A stretch of 64,000 nt of DNA, taken from contig JAVXUO010003232.1 in the NCBI GenBank assembly GCA_033065855.1, positions 100,001 through 164,000 on the forward strand. The letters run 5' to 3'. This DNA is from Escallonia rubra. Its lineage: Eukaryota; Streptophyta; Magnoliopsida; Escalloniales; Escalloniaceae. A model generated the notes under the pieces. The model saw only the letters and a program-made list of their open reading frames with translations. It searched no databases and had not been told where the DNA came from. Every line of letters starts with the position of its first letter. The first letter of the stretch is position 1. Made by a program: the position numbers and the translations under genes. Positions 1 through 10,439 of the stretch are shown piece after piece.

Positions 1-49
1 AACATATTCTTCACCAAGTCAAGGGCCAAAACATCCTCAAATGGCCCAA

Positions 50-390
50 GCCTATGAGAGGTCCAGCGGAGAGAAGGGATACTCAAGTATACTGCCATTT
101 CCACAAGGACCACGATCACACGACAGAAGAATGCAAGGTGCTTCAGCGAGAAATAGAGAATCTCATCGCCAGGGGACACCTTAAGCAGTTCGTAAAAAAT
201 AACCATCGGCAGCAGATTGGGGGAAGAGGTAACCCTCGAAGAACCGACAAAGCACCCCCAAAGGATCCGCCTGTTATACATACCATCTCTGGAGGACCCA
301 GCGCCGGCGGCCTATCTAGCTCTTCACGAAAAGCCTATGCTAGACAAGTAAATCTTGCACAAGGACTGGCAAAAGGAGTAAAATAATTCA
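50..390 (+). mobile_element. Part of the Tat element: gag C-terminal region with zinc-knuckle-like motif
   Basis: The translated segment contains the motif CHFHKDHDHTTEEC followed by a charged helix (KVLQREIENLIARGHL). This C/H/H/C pattern plus helix is typical of the gag nucleocapsid end in Tat-lineage gypsy elements. Basic residues follow (NNHRQQIGGRGNPRR), fitting nucleic-acid binding. Part of the fossil element. Confidence 0.75.
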
Positions 391-419
391 CCTCGCTGGA
401 ATTTGACGACGTAGATCTT

Positions 420-724
420 GAGGGAGTGAGCCTTCCACATGATGATGCCCTCGTCATCACTTTGAGGATAGATGCTTTCCAAATCAAACGCATCTTGGTC
501 GATACAGGAAGCTCGGCCGACATCCTTTTCGACGATGCATTCAATCAAATGGGGATCTCTGAGGATAGGGTAAAGCCAATATCTTCTCCTCTGTACGGCT
601 TCACAAGTGCTTCTGCACCGGTAAAAGGGATTGCCTCCCTTACGGTCGTCGCAGGAGAAACGCCTCGTCAGGCGGTGCATACACTCGATTTCCTTATTGT
701 CAAAGTTAAATCGTCGTACAATGG
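420..724 (+). mobile_element. Part of the Tat element: aspartic protease region, split by a nested solo LTR
   Basis: The segment encodes LVDTGSSADILF, the active-site D-T-G signature of retroviral-type aspartic proteases, about 25 residues after LVITLRIDAFQIKRI. Similarity stops abruptly at 724 and resumes after 3980, where ILGRTCLNKL, the usual continuation in this family, is found. The interruption coincides with the termini and 5-bp target duplication of the nested LTR. Confidence 0.8.
720..724. repeat. Target-site duplication AATGG, left copy
   Basis: AATGG at 720-724 is repeated exactly at 3981-3985 on the other side of the solo LTR. The host protease codons continue directly after the right copy. 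Confidence 0.9.
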
Positions 725-909
725 TGTTCCCAACCCATCTTGGTCAGACCCAATGGCCCGCTAGGGGTCCCACTTCGCGCGAACACGTCAACATTGTCAA
801 CGGTCAATTTTCCAGCGCATCAAACCGGTCAGTGCCCGCGCACCCAAGACACGTGTTTTTCTCGCTTCACGCGCTTCGTGCGCGACTTAGACATTTTATT
901 TCGCATTGA

Positions 910-1800
910 CGTCACTCACGCTAGCGCAATCGTCATGACAAGACCACCCGAGCACCTATTCACCAAAAATGTCGACCGACGGCGCAACCGGAGCAACAGG
1001 GTCAACGGACAAAGGCCTTGGCCAACCCCATGGGGTCGGCCTCGGCCTCCCATGGGAGGTTGGCCTTGGCCTCCCCCCCCCCCCCCTCGGTGCTTCACTT
1101 TTCGTGTAAAGTCTTTTTTTGCACTTTCTTCGCTTCATGCACTTTGTACGTAACCTTGGCACCTTGATCGCTACGTGGGTATGATTCTTGGCAACGCGCT
1201 TGTCATAATGCAACTTCCGTGTTCGTCATTGCTCATCAAAAAATCTACGGACGGCGCGCCCGAAGTTCGCAAAAGGAGAAGTGACATTGGGCTCCAAAAG
1301 TAGAAGATGGCCAAATGGCCTTGGCCAACCCCAGGGGGGTCGGCCTCGGCCTTCCCCATGCCATAGGGGTCAGCCTCGGCCTCCTGGAGGGGTTGGCCTC
1401 GGCCATTTTTCCCCGGTGGTTCACCCCTCTGTGCACACCCATTTTTCGCACTTATTTCGCTTTGCACGTTTTGTATGTGACTTTGATGCCTCGTTCGTCA
1501 TGTAGGTACGATTCACGTCAACACGCTTGTCATCATGCAGCTTTCGGATTTGTATTTACCCATCAAAACACCTACCGTCGGCGCTCCCGAAGTTCACCGA
1601 AAGAGGGAGTGGCCTTGGCCTCCCTTCAGGGGAGTTGGCCATGGGCCTTGGCCACCCCCTAGGGTCGGCCTCGGCCTCCCCAAGGGTGGTGGCCTTGGCC
1701 TTCCCCCGCATTGTTTGGCCTATGGCCTCCCCTCCCGCGCGCACTTGTTTCCTCGAGTCTTCGCACCTCCGCGATGTTTACGGATGTTCGTACGTTAACC
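910..1800. repeat. Three tandem ~300-bp units rich in GGCCTTGGCC inside the solo LTR
   Basis: Three related blocks begin near 910, 1211 and 1506. Each has a CGTCAT segment, a short run near CATCAAAA or CACCAAAA, a CCGACGGCGC-like segment, then a block dense in GGCCTTGGCC, CTCGGCC and CCCCATGG-like words. The GC-rich part is nearly a run of overlapping GGCC palindromes. Units are diverged, so the array is not freshly amplified. Confidence 0.75.
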
Positions 1801-1989
1801 TCGCGACGTCCGTCGTGCATCAATCTCGTGATGCCCATCGCCCAAAGTCACACACTACCGCCAAATGACCCGTCGCCATCGACCGCATACCGTCACTTCC
1901 GACTTTGTCATTTACTACATACTGCATTCATTATTTTGTTATCGCATGCGCGCTCAACTCACATACTGTCTTCGGAACACCCGACGCGC

Positions 1990-2410
1990 GCCCGCGCACC
2001 GTCTCCGCGACGTTTGTCTCCGCGCCCGTGCGCCATTATCATCATACGTGCCCCTGGCACCAAGTATTGCTCCGCGACGTTCGTCGCCGCGCCCTTGCGC
2101 CATCGTCATGATACGTGCCCACGGCACCAAGTATTGCTCCGCGACGTTCGTCGCCGCGCCCTTGCGCCATCGTCATGATACGTGCCCCCGGCACCAAGTA
2201 TTGATCCGGGACGTTCGTCTCCGCGCCCTCCGGCCATCGTCACGATACGTGCCCCCGGCACCAACTATTGCTCCGCGATGTTCGTCTCCGCGCCCTTGCG
2301 CCATCGTCATGATACGTGCCCCCGGCACCAACTATTGCTCCGCGACGTTCGTCGCCGCACCCGTGCGCCACTTTCATAACATGTGCCCCGGCGCCAGGTA
2401 TTGTCTCGTG
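1990..2410. repeat. ~67-bp tandem repeat, about six copies, inside the solo LTR
   Basis: The word ACGTGCCC recurs near 2046, 2113, 2180, 2247, 2314 and (as ATGTGCCC) 2381, a 67-bp period. Each unit reads GCGCCATCGTCATGATACG, then GGCACCAAGTATTGCTCCG, then CGACGTTCGTC. Copies differ at a few bases each. Confidence 0.85.
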
Positions 2411-2449
2411 CTGTAGGCACCGCGCCCATGCGCCACAATCATGTTACAT

Positions 2450-3180
2450 GCTTCCGGGATGGGCTCACAACCTTATAGCCATCACCGTCTCAATCAAAAG
2501 GGGGGGGGGGGGCTTTGGCTCTCGTGCCGGCCTGGGATCACAACCTTATAGCCATCGCCATCTCAATCAAAAGGGGGGGCTTCGGCCCTCATACCAGGAT
2601 GGGCTCACAACCTTATAGCCATCGATATCTCAATCACAGGGGGGCTTCGGCCCTCGTACCGGGATGGACTCACAACCTTATAGCCATCGCCGTCTCAATC
2701 AAAGGGGGGGGGGGGGGTTTCGGCCCTCGTACCGGGATGGGCTCACAACCTTATAGCCATCGCCGTCTCAATCAAAAGGGGAGGGCTTCGGCCCTCGTAC
2801 CGGGATGGGCTCACAACCATATGGCCATCACCGTCTCAATCACAGGGGGGCTTTGGCCCTCGTAACGGGATGTGATCACAACCTTATAGCCATCGCCGTC
2901 TCAATTATAGGGGGGGCTTCGACCCTCGTACCGGGATGGGCTCACAACCTTATAGCCATCGTCGTCTCAATCACAGGGGGCTTCGGCCCTCGTACCGGGA
3001 TGGGCTCACAACCTTATAGCCATCGCCGTCTCAATCAAAAGGGGGGGCTTCGGCCCTCGTACCGGGATGGGCTCACAACCTTATAGCCATCACCGTCTCA
3101 ATCAACAGGAGGGGCCTCAGCCCTCATACCGGGATGGGCTCACAACCTTATAGCCATCGCCGTCTCAATCACGGGGGGCT
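2450..3180. repeat. ~62-73-bp tandem repeat, about eleven copies, inside the solo LTR
   Basis: GGGATGGGCTCACAACC or a close variant recurs about every 62-73 bases (for example near 2461, 2601, 2739, 2808, 2938, 3001, 3068 and 3135). It is followed by TTATAGCCATCGCCGTCTC and a variable G-run. Variable G-run length explains most of the period variation, which suggests slippage after amplification. Confidence 0.9.
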
Positions 3181-3999
3181 CCAGCACGAGGACCCCTCGC
3201 AGCGGACTCTGAGCACGAAGCTGTGACTATGTCCACTCACGTTACTGTCGATCGTCGACATCACCAGGACAATGACCCACGGGTCACTCTGGGATGGGAG
3301 CATGTCCTCGGAGGGCATCGCGCCTAGTCCACATGGCAGTTGGCTACAGAGGTAACCCTCACTGCTGTCAGGTTCTCCGCGCGTCTCTTGACGCACCTCA
3401 TGGGATTCAGTAAGGGCTTGGATTGGTGGCTGGGGCAACGGGCTTACTCTGATCATGCTACCGCGGTATGGTCAGTCTTCTCAGACAGGTAGAGCGACGC
3501 TGTGTGGGGCAAGCAACGCGAATATAGGAACCGGCAGTCCAACAGAGAACCGATATTTTGGGACCCCCTGGTGACGTGTCACTCCCAGGGGACGACATGT
3601 GGCACTTTATGACATAAGCACCATATTTCCAACTTTACAACTCAAAAAGAGACTTTTGGCATTTCTTACAAAAATCACTTTCTCACTCTAGAATTTGGGA
3701 GCTCTTGGATTCTAGTGAGAGAAACGTAACTTTGGACCGTAACTTCGGACCGTAACATTGGACCCTGACTTGGACCCTGACTCGGACTGTCGACTGCCGG
3801 TCCCGTTCATCTCAGCCTCGCTTCCGCAGTACTGCCACTCCTCACGGCCTGTCTGGGAAGCCTTGCTCTCAGCCCTTACTCCGTCCTTGCTGTCTCCAAC
3901 TTTGCATACTTGGAAGCTGACATGGACTGCAGCCTTTGTGGCACCTCCACGTAGATACGAACCCACTTTCATTGGCATCAAATGGGATTTTGGGACGAA

Positions 4000-5950
4000 C
4001 ATGCCTCAACAAACTGCAGGCAGTGGCATTAACCTACCATCTCATCATGAAGTTCCCTACGCCAACGGGAGTTGGTTATGTGAAAGGAGATCAGATTCTA
4101 GCCCGAAGGTGTTACATGGCATCGTGCAAGGCTGAAGAGACTCTCTCTATTGATGACCAGCGAGACGAAAAGACTTTGAGACGTGCGGAGCCTGTAGAAG
4201 CTTTTGTTTCTATCCCAATCAGAGAGGGGGATGAAGAGCGACAAGTGAGGATTGGTTCAATACTGGAGCCAAGAGTTAGAGATCAGCTAGTCTCCTTCCT
4301 TCGATCCAATATGGACGTCTTCGCGTGGAGTGCTGCGGACATGCCGGGCATTGATCCGTCAGTAATCACTCACCAGCTTTCAGTCGATCCCACGTTCAAA
4401 CCCGTCAAGCAAAAGAAGCGACCTTTCGCACCAGAAAGACAGGCGATAATCAAAACTGAAATCGATAAGCTCCTGGCTGCTGATTTCATCAAGGAAATTG
4501 ACTATCTCGAGTGGATAGCCAATGTTGTTATGGTACCGAAGGCGGGAACAAATAAGTGGAGAATCTGCATTGATTACACGGATCTGAACAGGGCATGTCC
4601 TAAGGATAGTTACCCACTGCCTCGCATCGATACGTTAATCGACGCTACGTCGGGTCACCAACTACTTAGCTTCATGGATGCATTTTCTGGATATAATCAG
4701 ATCCGCATGCATGCAGACGACGTAGCCAAGACGGCCTTCATCACGGATCAAGGCTTACTTTGCTACAACGTCATGCCCTTCGGGTTAAAAAACGCTGGTG
4801 CCACGTACCAACGGTTAGTCGATAAAATATTCAAACCCCTCATTGGAAAGGGCATGGAGGTCTATGTCGACGACATGCTTGTCAAAAGCCTTCAGGCGGA
4901 GGACCACATTGCTGATCTACGACAGTGTTTCGCACTCCTCCGCGAGTATCGCATGCGCCTCAACCCCACCAAATGCGCTTTTGGTGTATCGTCCGGGAAA
5001 TTCCTTGGGTTTATGATCTCCGAAAGGGGGATTGAAGCTAACCCCGAAAAGATCCAAGCAATTCAAGAAATGGTTGCTCCAAGACGCGTCAAGGAAATAC
5101 AAGTCCTGACGGGAAGAATAGCTGCCCTCAGCAGGTTTCTTTCTAAGTCAGCTGAGCGTTGCTTGCCGTTCTTTAAGGCGTTAAAGAACATCAAAAATTT
5201 CGAGTGGACGGACGAGTGTCAAACCTCCTTCGACAAACTGAAGGAGTATCTTACGTCACCGCCTCTGGTCTCTAAGCCCCTCCCTGGAGAAGATCTTTTC
5301 CTTTATTTGGCCATTTCAGAATCCGCTGTCAGTGTGGTTTTAATTTGAGAGCGAGATGGTCGACAGCTCCCCATCTATTATGTGAGCAAGATTCTTCAGG
5401 GAGCTGAACAGAGATATCCGAATACGGAAAAGTTGGCGTTTGCTCTTCTGATCGCCGCAAGGAAGCTTCGTCCGTACTTTCAGTCTCATACAATGGTCGT
5501 GCTCACCGACAAACCTCTTAGGCGAATACTGCACAAGCCTGATCTCTCGGGTCGTCTCGTTCCGTGGTCGATAGAATTGGGCGAGTTTGACATCCATTAT
5601 CGACCACGGCCTTCAGTTAAGGGACAAGCCTTGGCTGACTTCGTTGTTGAGTGTACTTTCCCCATTGAAGACGAAGAACCGCTCCTCGTTCAACCCGACT
5701 TGTTCGATTGGACACTCTTCGTGGATGGATCCTCAAACACACATGGGAGTGGTGCGGGATTAATTCTTAATGGACCAGAGGGCCTGATCATTGAGTACGC
5801 TCTTCGTTTTGATTTCCAAGCTTCGAACAATGAAGCTGAGTACGAAGCTTTGATAGCAGGGATGCACCTCGCTCACGCCATGCGGGCATCATCCTTTCAT
5901 GCTTTCATCGATTCAGCGCTCGTTGTAAAATAGATGACAGGAGAGTACGA
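4000..5950 (+). mobile_element. Part of the Tat element: reverse transcriptase and RNase H
   Basis: RT motifs are visible in order: KWRICIDYTDLNRACPKDSYPLP, FMDAFSGYNQI (catalytic D), MPFGLKNAGATYQ and VYVDDMLVKS (the Y-x-D-D catalytic box near 4863-4890). The RT connection and a tether RNase H follow. Downstream, FVDGSSNTHGSGAGLIL (near 5720) and NNEAEYEALIAGM are the D and E motifs of the second, archaeal-type RNase H that is typical of Tat-lineage elements. Part of the fossil element. Confidence 0.9.
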
Positions 5951-6329
5951 AGCAAAGGATCCTAAGATGGCCACTTACCTGTCTAAAGCCAAAGAAGTAG
6001 CTCGCATATTTACTCTCTTCAAAATCACACAAATCCGCCGCGAGGATAACACTTCCGCAGATGCACTTTCAAGGTTAGCCTCTCTGGATCCATCCGGTTT
6101 TGGCCGCACCATTCATCTCGAACTTCTGCATGAGCCGAGTATTGCAACGAGGGAAGTCATGCAAACCGAGCATGAACCGTCGTGGATTGATCCCATCAAG
6201 GCCTACCTTCAGGACGGCACGTTACCTGCCGACCGGAAGCAAGCTAGGAGCATCATTCTTCGCTCGGCTCGGTATGCTGTTGTGGACGATGTATTATACA
6301 AGCGTTCCTTCACACTTCCTTACCTCCCT

Positions 6330-7418
6330 TGCCTCACACCAACAGAGTCGAATTATGCTCTGCGGGAAGTTCATGAAGGCATTTGCGGACAACACTTGGG
6401 AGGACGCGCCTTAGCGCACAAAGTTCTTCGACATGGGTATTATTGGCCGACAATGCATCGTGACGCTTTGGACTTCACTAAAAAATGTGATGCTTGCCAA
6501 CGTTTTTCTTCAATCCCCAGGCAATCACCAAGCCCCTTGTCATCGTTGAGCTGTTGCATACCTTTTGCTATGTGGGGAATGGACATCATGGGTCCTTTCC
6601 CCGCAGCAACGGCTCAGCGTCGATTCATAATCGTGGCAATTGATTATTTCACTAAGTGGGCAGAAGCAGAAGCCTTGGCCACGATTACTGAAAAGAAATT
6701 TGAAGATTTTTTCTGGCGCGCCATTGTTTGCCGTTTTGGAATTCCACGGGTGCTCGTCACAGATAATGGCAAACAATTTGACAACTCAACTTTTCGGAGT
6801 TTTTGCACTAATCTATCGATCGAGCAACGCTTCACTTCCGTGGCACACCCACAGACGAATGGACAAACTGAAGTTACGAACCGCACACTTCTTCAGGGGA
6901 TAAAGAAGAGGCTGGATGGAGCGAGAGGTTTGTGGGTCGAGGAGTTACCCAAAATTCTTTGGGCCTACAATACCACCACCAGAACTCCTACTGGCGAAAC
7001 CCCCTTCAGTCTGTCTTTCGGAACGGAAGCTCTCATACCTGTGGAAGTAGGGTTACCCTCTCTTCGGCTCACATCGTATGACCCGATACAAAATGAGGAG
7101 GCTCTCCGGGCTAATCTTGACCTCCTTGATGAACGCCGTGAGCAAGCGGCCATGCGCCTCGCAGCTTACCAGCATCGTGTATCCAGGTTTTATGACCAGA
7201 GAGTTCGTCCACGGGCTTTCCGAGTGGGCGACTTAGTCCTACGCCGCATAGAAGCTTCAGCCCCGCGCGAAGCCATTGGCAAGTTAGCACCCAACTGGGA
7301 GGGCCCTTACAGGGTTGTGAGATTAGGAGGCCCAGGGGCCTATCACTTGGAACAATTGGATGGCAAGGCAATTCCTCGAACATGGAATGCGATACATTTA
7401 AGGCAATATTATCCATAA
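6330..7418 (+). mobile_element. Part of the Tat element: integrase
   Basis: The zinc-binding HHCC region is visible (H...H near 6390-6430, then CDACQR). The catalytic core follows: WGMDIMGPFP (first D), VTDNGKQFDN (second D) and HPQTNGQTEVTNR (E). The C-terminal part ends with APNWEGPYRVVR and NAIHLRQYYP, the usual end of plant gypsy polyproteins without a chromodomain. Confidence 0.9.
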
Positions 7419-7702
7419 ACAGATCGGGGGAGGGAGGGGGGCAATCCCTTCTCAGTCTGTCTGTTTATGTTTTAAGCTGATCTCTCAGCCTCAGTCTGTT
7501 TATGTTTTAAGTTGATCGCCTTAATTTTTAGTTTTGACTCCAGAGGTCATATTTTGATATGAATAAAAATCGATTTACATGAAGAAATTTGATTGCGTCA
7601 ATAAAAACCTGATTGCATTAAAAGTCAAAGTTACAAGGATTCAAGGCAGTACAACAGGAAATCTTAAAATCTAGCCTACTCTACTAGACAAAGAAATCCT
7701 AT
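7419..7702. other. Spacer between integrase and the antisense ORF; purine run and short duplication
   Basis: A purine-rich run (GGGGGAGGGAGGGGGG, about 7426-7441) lies just after the pol stop and resembles a polypurine tract. No LTR start follows it, so it may be a central or vestigial tract. The phrase CAGTCTGTTTATGTTTTAAG occurs twice with a ~40-bp period (about 7457-7515). Confidence 0.5.
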
Positions 7703-9670
7703 CTACTCATCCTGATCAGCAGCATCTCCCGGCACCACCAGCTCATGAGAAGAGCCCTCGGGCATAGATACCGATTGCCTTGGAGTCATTCCTGATCCTG
7801 ACCCCGAAGCACCCAGACTGCGACTAACTGAGGAACTAGGCACCCGCAGACCAGCAGTTCTACGTTCGGCTTCTTCAGCCCGAAGAGCATCCTCTGCAGC
7901 AGCTTTGCGAGCAAATTTATGCTCGTAGATACTCAAGTCGTATTCAGGATGATCCTTCAAAATGTCCGCCTTGCACTCCTTATAACCATGAACAAGTGCC
8001 CTTTTTGAGTCGCGATAATGCAGGTCCATGAAAAACTGAGACTTCTTGAACTGCTGCACGGCCTGAGCAGCAATCGATGACTTCTCAGCCTCGAAGCAAT
8101 TGACTCGAGTCGTTAGCTGCTCCACCTTCTTGCCCAAGTCCTCCACCTTCTTCTCTGCCTCTCGACGAAAGTTGTTCTCTATCATAACATTTTTCTTCTC
8201 CTCGTCCAATACTTTGTCAGCAGCAATAAGCTTCTCAGCCCCGATTTGAACCTGTGCCATGGCCTGAGACATCAGCTGGACCATGCCATTGGCCGTCTCA
8301 TTGACGCCGTAGCCCGACAATGTCTTGCGGTCCATGGGAATGATTGCATGACTAGACCTGTCCCATGCCGTACGAGGAGATTTGAAGACAGACTCATCAA
8401 CCGATACTCCCCAGGCCGGACGATGCGGAGTGTCAGGACGAGCAGAAGAGGAAGTAGCTCTGCTCCCACCTCTACCAGAGATTCTTCGTTTCTTGGTACC
8501 TTCTTGTGACTTGTCTACCCTAGACAAAGCCAAAACAAAGTCTTCGGATTGTGCCACCTTCGGCTGTGACCCAGAAACCAAAGCTCCAAAATCCAGGTCC
8601 TGCACTTCCTCATCAATACCATGAGCGGTAGCCAGCTCATCAGGAATGATCTCTCCCAAAACGCCTTGGGCATTGAACAATGGAGGATCCCCTTGTGCGC
8701 GCGACGACATGTTTTCTGCACACGAAACAGAGTTAAGTACACCATTCAATATTAGGTAAATATAAGCTTTGATAAGAGCTTTACCAGGATCATTCTCGCC
8801 CTCCTCTTCCTCCTCATCAAAATCTTGAGGCTCAAGGGGAAGAATGATGCCGCACTCACGGAGCTGGGCATTGCTCAAGGGATATCTGGATTCTAAAGGC
8901 TCAGCATCCTTAAGCTTCGCAATATGCTCAAGGTCAGTTTTTGACAAGTCCTTTTCTTTCAATCTATTACAAGCCCTCGTCTCACATTCTGGGAGCCATA
9001 CATTACAGACCTCGCCCCTTTGGGACTTGGGCAGCTTAACAAACAAAAACCTCTCCTTCCAATTATGGTTGGATGATGGGGGGTGTGGAAACAAGTTGGC
9101 TTCGGCCTTTGGACGACGACTTAAAAAATACCAACCTACTTGTTTAGTGATTGCACAGATAGTAAAGAACCATCTGAATACCCTAACTCTAGGGTTTAAT
9201 CCTAGCTTATGGCATTGGTAGATAAAGAAACTCATAAAACGCCACGCATGGGGGGAAAGTTGGCCGGGTGCAAGCCCGTAAGTATTTAGAAGCCTAACAA
9301 AGAAAGGGTGGAGGGGAATTCTAAAACCATTGATAAACATGTCCCAATAAACGCCTATTTCGTCAATTGTAGTCATGTTTGCCGCTTCATCCTCGTCAGG
9401 AAGCCTTAATTTTACAATCGGCGGAATTTCACAACGATCGCGTAGAAGCTTCAGATCATAACTACTTAGCTTGCTTCTTAGCGTGTGCGCGTCGAAAGGC
9501 TTGGGAGATTGGGCGTTCTCCGTTAAAACTTCCTTAGCAGGCACACCCTTCGATTCTTGAAAAGGAACCAAGGGAACTCCAATTTCTAAGAATAAGGGAT
9601 CAAAGGTAGGCTCTATCCTAAAACCTAGTGGGTCAGGTTCAGAAACATGTTCCTCACCTTCATTAGACAT
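7703..9670 (-). CDS. Antisense ORF of the Tat element, putative gypsy-type transposon domain protein
   Basis: This uninterrupted 655-codon ORF runs opposite to gag-pol, between integrase and the 3' LTR. Residues ~105-215 (YWDMFINGFRIPLHPFFVRL, then YGLAPGQLSPHAWRF) match what I know of the Pfam family 'putative gypsy type transposon' (Transposase_28). An acidic run (DEEEEEGEND) lies near residue 285 and a predicted coiled coil near 470-560 (KLIAADKVLDEEKKN, KKVEDLGKKVEQLTTRV). Its biochemical function is unknown. Extra ORFs, some antisense, are known in Tat-lineage elements. A TATA box lies about 170 bases upstream of the ATG. A 69-bp stretch at 8716-8784 has GT...AG ends and a pyrimidine-rich 3' end, so it could be a short in-frame intron. 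The ORF looks whole. Confidence 0.75.
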   Translation of the reverse strand: MSNEGEEHVSEPDPLGFRIEPTFDPLFLEIGVPLVPFQESKGVPAKEVLTENAQSPKPFDAHTLRSKLSSYDLKLLRDRCEIPPIVKLRLPDEDEAANMTTIDEIGVYWDMFINGFRIPLHPFFVRLLNTYGLAPGQLSPHAWRFMSFFIYQCHKLGLNPRVRVFRWFFTICAITKQVGWYFLSRRPKAEANLFPHPPSSNHNWKERFLFVKLPKSQRGEVCNVWLPECETRACNRLKEKDLSKTDLEHIAKLKDAEPLESRYPLSNAQLRECGIILPLEPQDFDEEEEEGENDPGKALIKAYIYLILNGVLNSVSCAENMSSRAQGDPPLFNAQGVLGEIIPDELATAHGIDEEVQDLDFGALVSGSQPKVAQSEDFVLALSRVDKSQEGTKKRRISGRGGSRATSSSARPDTPHRPAWGVSVDESVFKSPRTAWDRSSHAIIPMDRKTLSGYGVNETANGMVQLMSQAMAQVQIGAEKLIAADKVLDEEKKNVMIENNFRREAEKKVEDLGKKVEQLTTRVNCFEAEKSSIAAQAVQQFKKSQFFMDLHYRDSKRALVHGYKECKADILKDHPEYDLSIYEHKFARKAAAEDALRAEEAERRTAGLRVPSSSVSRSLGASGSGSGMTPRQSVSMPEGSSHELVVPGDAADQDE

Positions 9671-9840
9671 AATTTCAGATCAAAACAGAGGATTTCAAAA
9701 GAAAAAGTTTGAAACTTACTTGAAAAAAAGAGAGTAGATCTTCAAACTCAAACTTAAAAATCTTCAAAAGCCCCAAGACGATCTCTCTCCCTCACTCTCT
9801 GAGAAAATGAAGCAAGTAGTGAAGTGGGTAGAAGGTTTCA

Positions 9841-9854
9841 CTCCTTATATAGAA
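9841..9854 (-). promoter_or_regulatory. TATA box of the antisense ORF
   Basis: Read on the minus strand this is TTCTATATAAGGAG, about 170 bases upstream of the antisense ORF's ATG at 9670. A pyrimidine-rich, CTCTC-containing leader follows, as in plant core promoters. A GTAAGT word near 9711 could be a leader splice donor. Function is inferred from sequence only. Confidence 0.55.
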
Positions 9855-9975
9855 AACAACAGACCCATCCAATGGATGAGATCTCATGACCATTCAAGTC
9901 ACTTGACACGTGGCATACATCTAAAAATTTGACGGGAGCAAATTTACCTATTTACCCCATGACGGTAACTACAAT

Positions 9976-10425
9976 AGAGCCGAGTAGACGAGCTACTTTG
10001 GTCCTAGCCTCTGCCGAGCAGACGAGCGCAATGGACCACACGCCTCTGCTCTTGACGAGTAGACGAGCTACTTTGGTCCTAGCCTCTGCCGAGCAGACGA
10101 GCGCAATGGACCACACGCCTCTGCTCTTGACGAGTAGACGAGCTACTTTGGTCCTAGCCTCTGCCGAGCAGACGAGCGCAATGGACCACATGCCTCTGCT
10201 CTTGACGAGTAGACGAGCTACTTTGGTCCTAGCCTCTGCCGAGCAGACGAGCGCAATGGACCACACGCCTCTACTCTTGACAAGTAGACGAGCTACTTTG
10301 GTCCTAGCCTCTGCCGAGCAGACGAGCGCAATGGACCACACGCCTCTGCTCTTGACGAGTAGACGAGCTACTTTGGTCCTAGCCTCCGCCGAGCAGACGA
10401 GCGCAATGGACCACGCCTCTGCTCG
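9976..10425. repeat. 75-bp tandem repeat, six copies
   Basis: AGCTACTTTGGTCC recurs at 9991, 10066, 10141, 10216, 10291 and 10366, an exact 75-bp period. Copies differ by only one or two bases, so amplification is recent. Because 75 is a multiple of three, the array stays open in several frames on both strands and mimics a protein of 25-residue repeats. I see no sign that it is translated. It lies between the antisense ORF and the 3' LTR, where Tat elements are known to carry variable tandem repeats. Confidence 0.95.
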
Positions 10426-10439
10426 ACAAGGGCAATAGG

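Larger units (their letters stand above)
725..3980 (+). mobile_element. Nested solo LTR (about 3.26 kb) of a second Ty3/gypsy-like family
   Basis: The insert starts TGTTCCCAACC, ends TTGGCATCA, and is flanked by the perfect 5-bp duplication AATGG (720-724 and 3981-3985). TG...CA ends with a 5-bp duplication and no gag-pol in between indicate a solo LTR left by LTR-LTR recombination. It holds three tandem-repeat blocks (see separate entries) and a unique 3' third at 3180-3980. That 3' third has a diverged relative at 37275-38072. Several open frames cross the repeats, but none resembles a protein. Orientation is set by that relative, which has a TATA box in the same position. The long LTR suits large gypsy families; the clade is not resolved. 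Confidence 0.85.

Noticed and set aside
740-3086. Several 90-180-codon ORFs in the solo LTR
   Set aside because: All follow the tandem repeats or GC-rich palindromes and resemble no protein.
1990-3180. CRISPR-like regular repeats
   Set aside because: Units are contiguous ~67-bp tandem copies without unique spacers, in plant LTR DNA.
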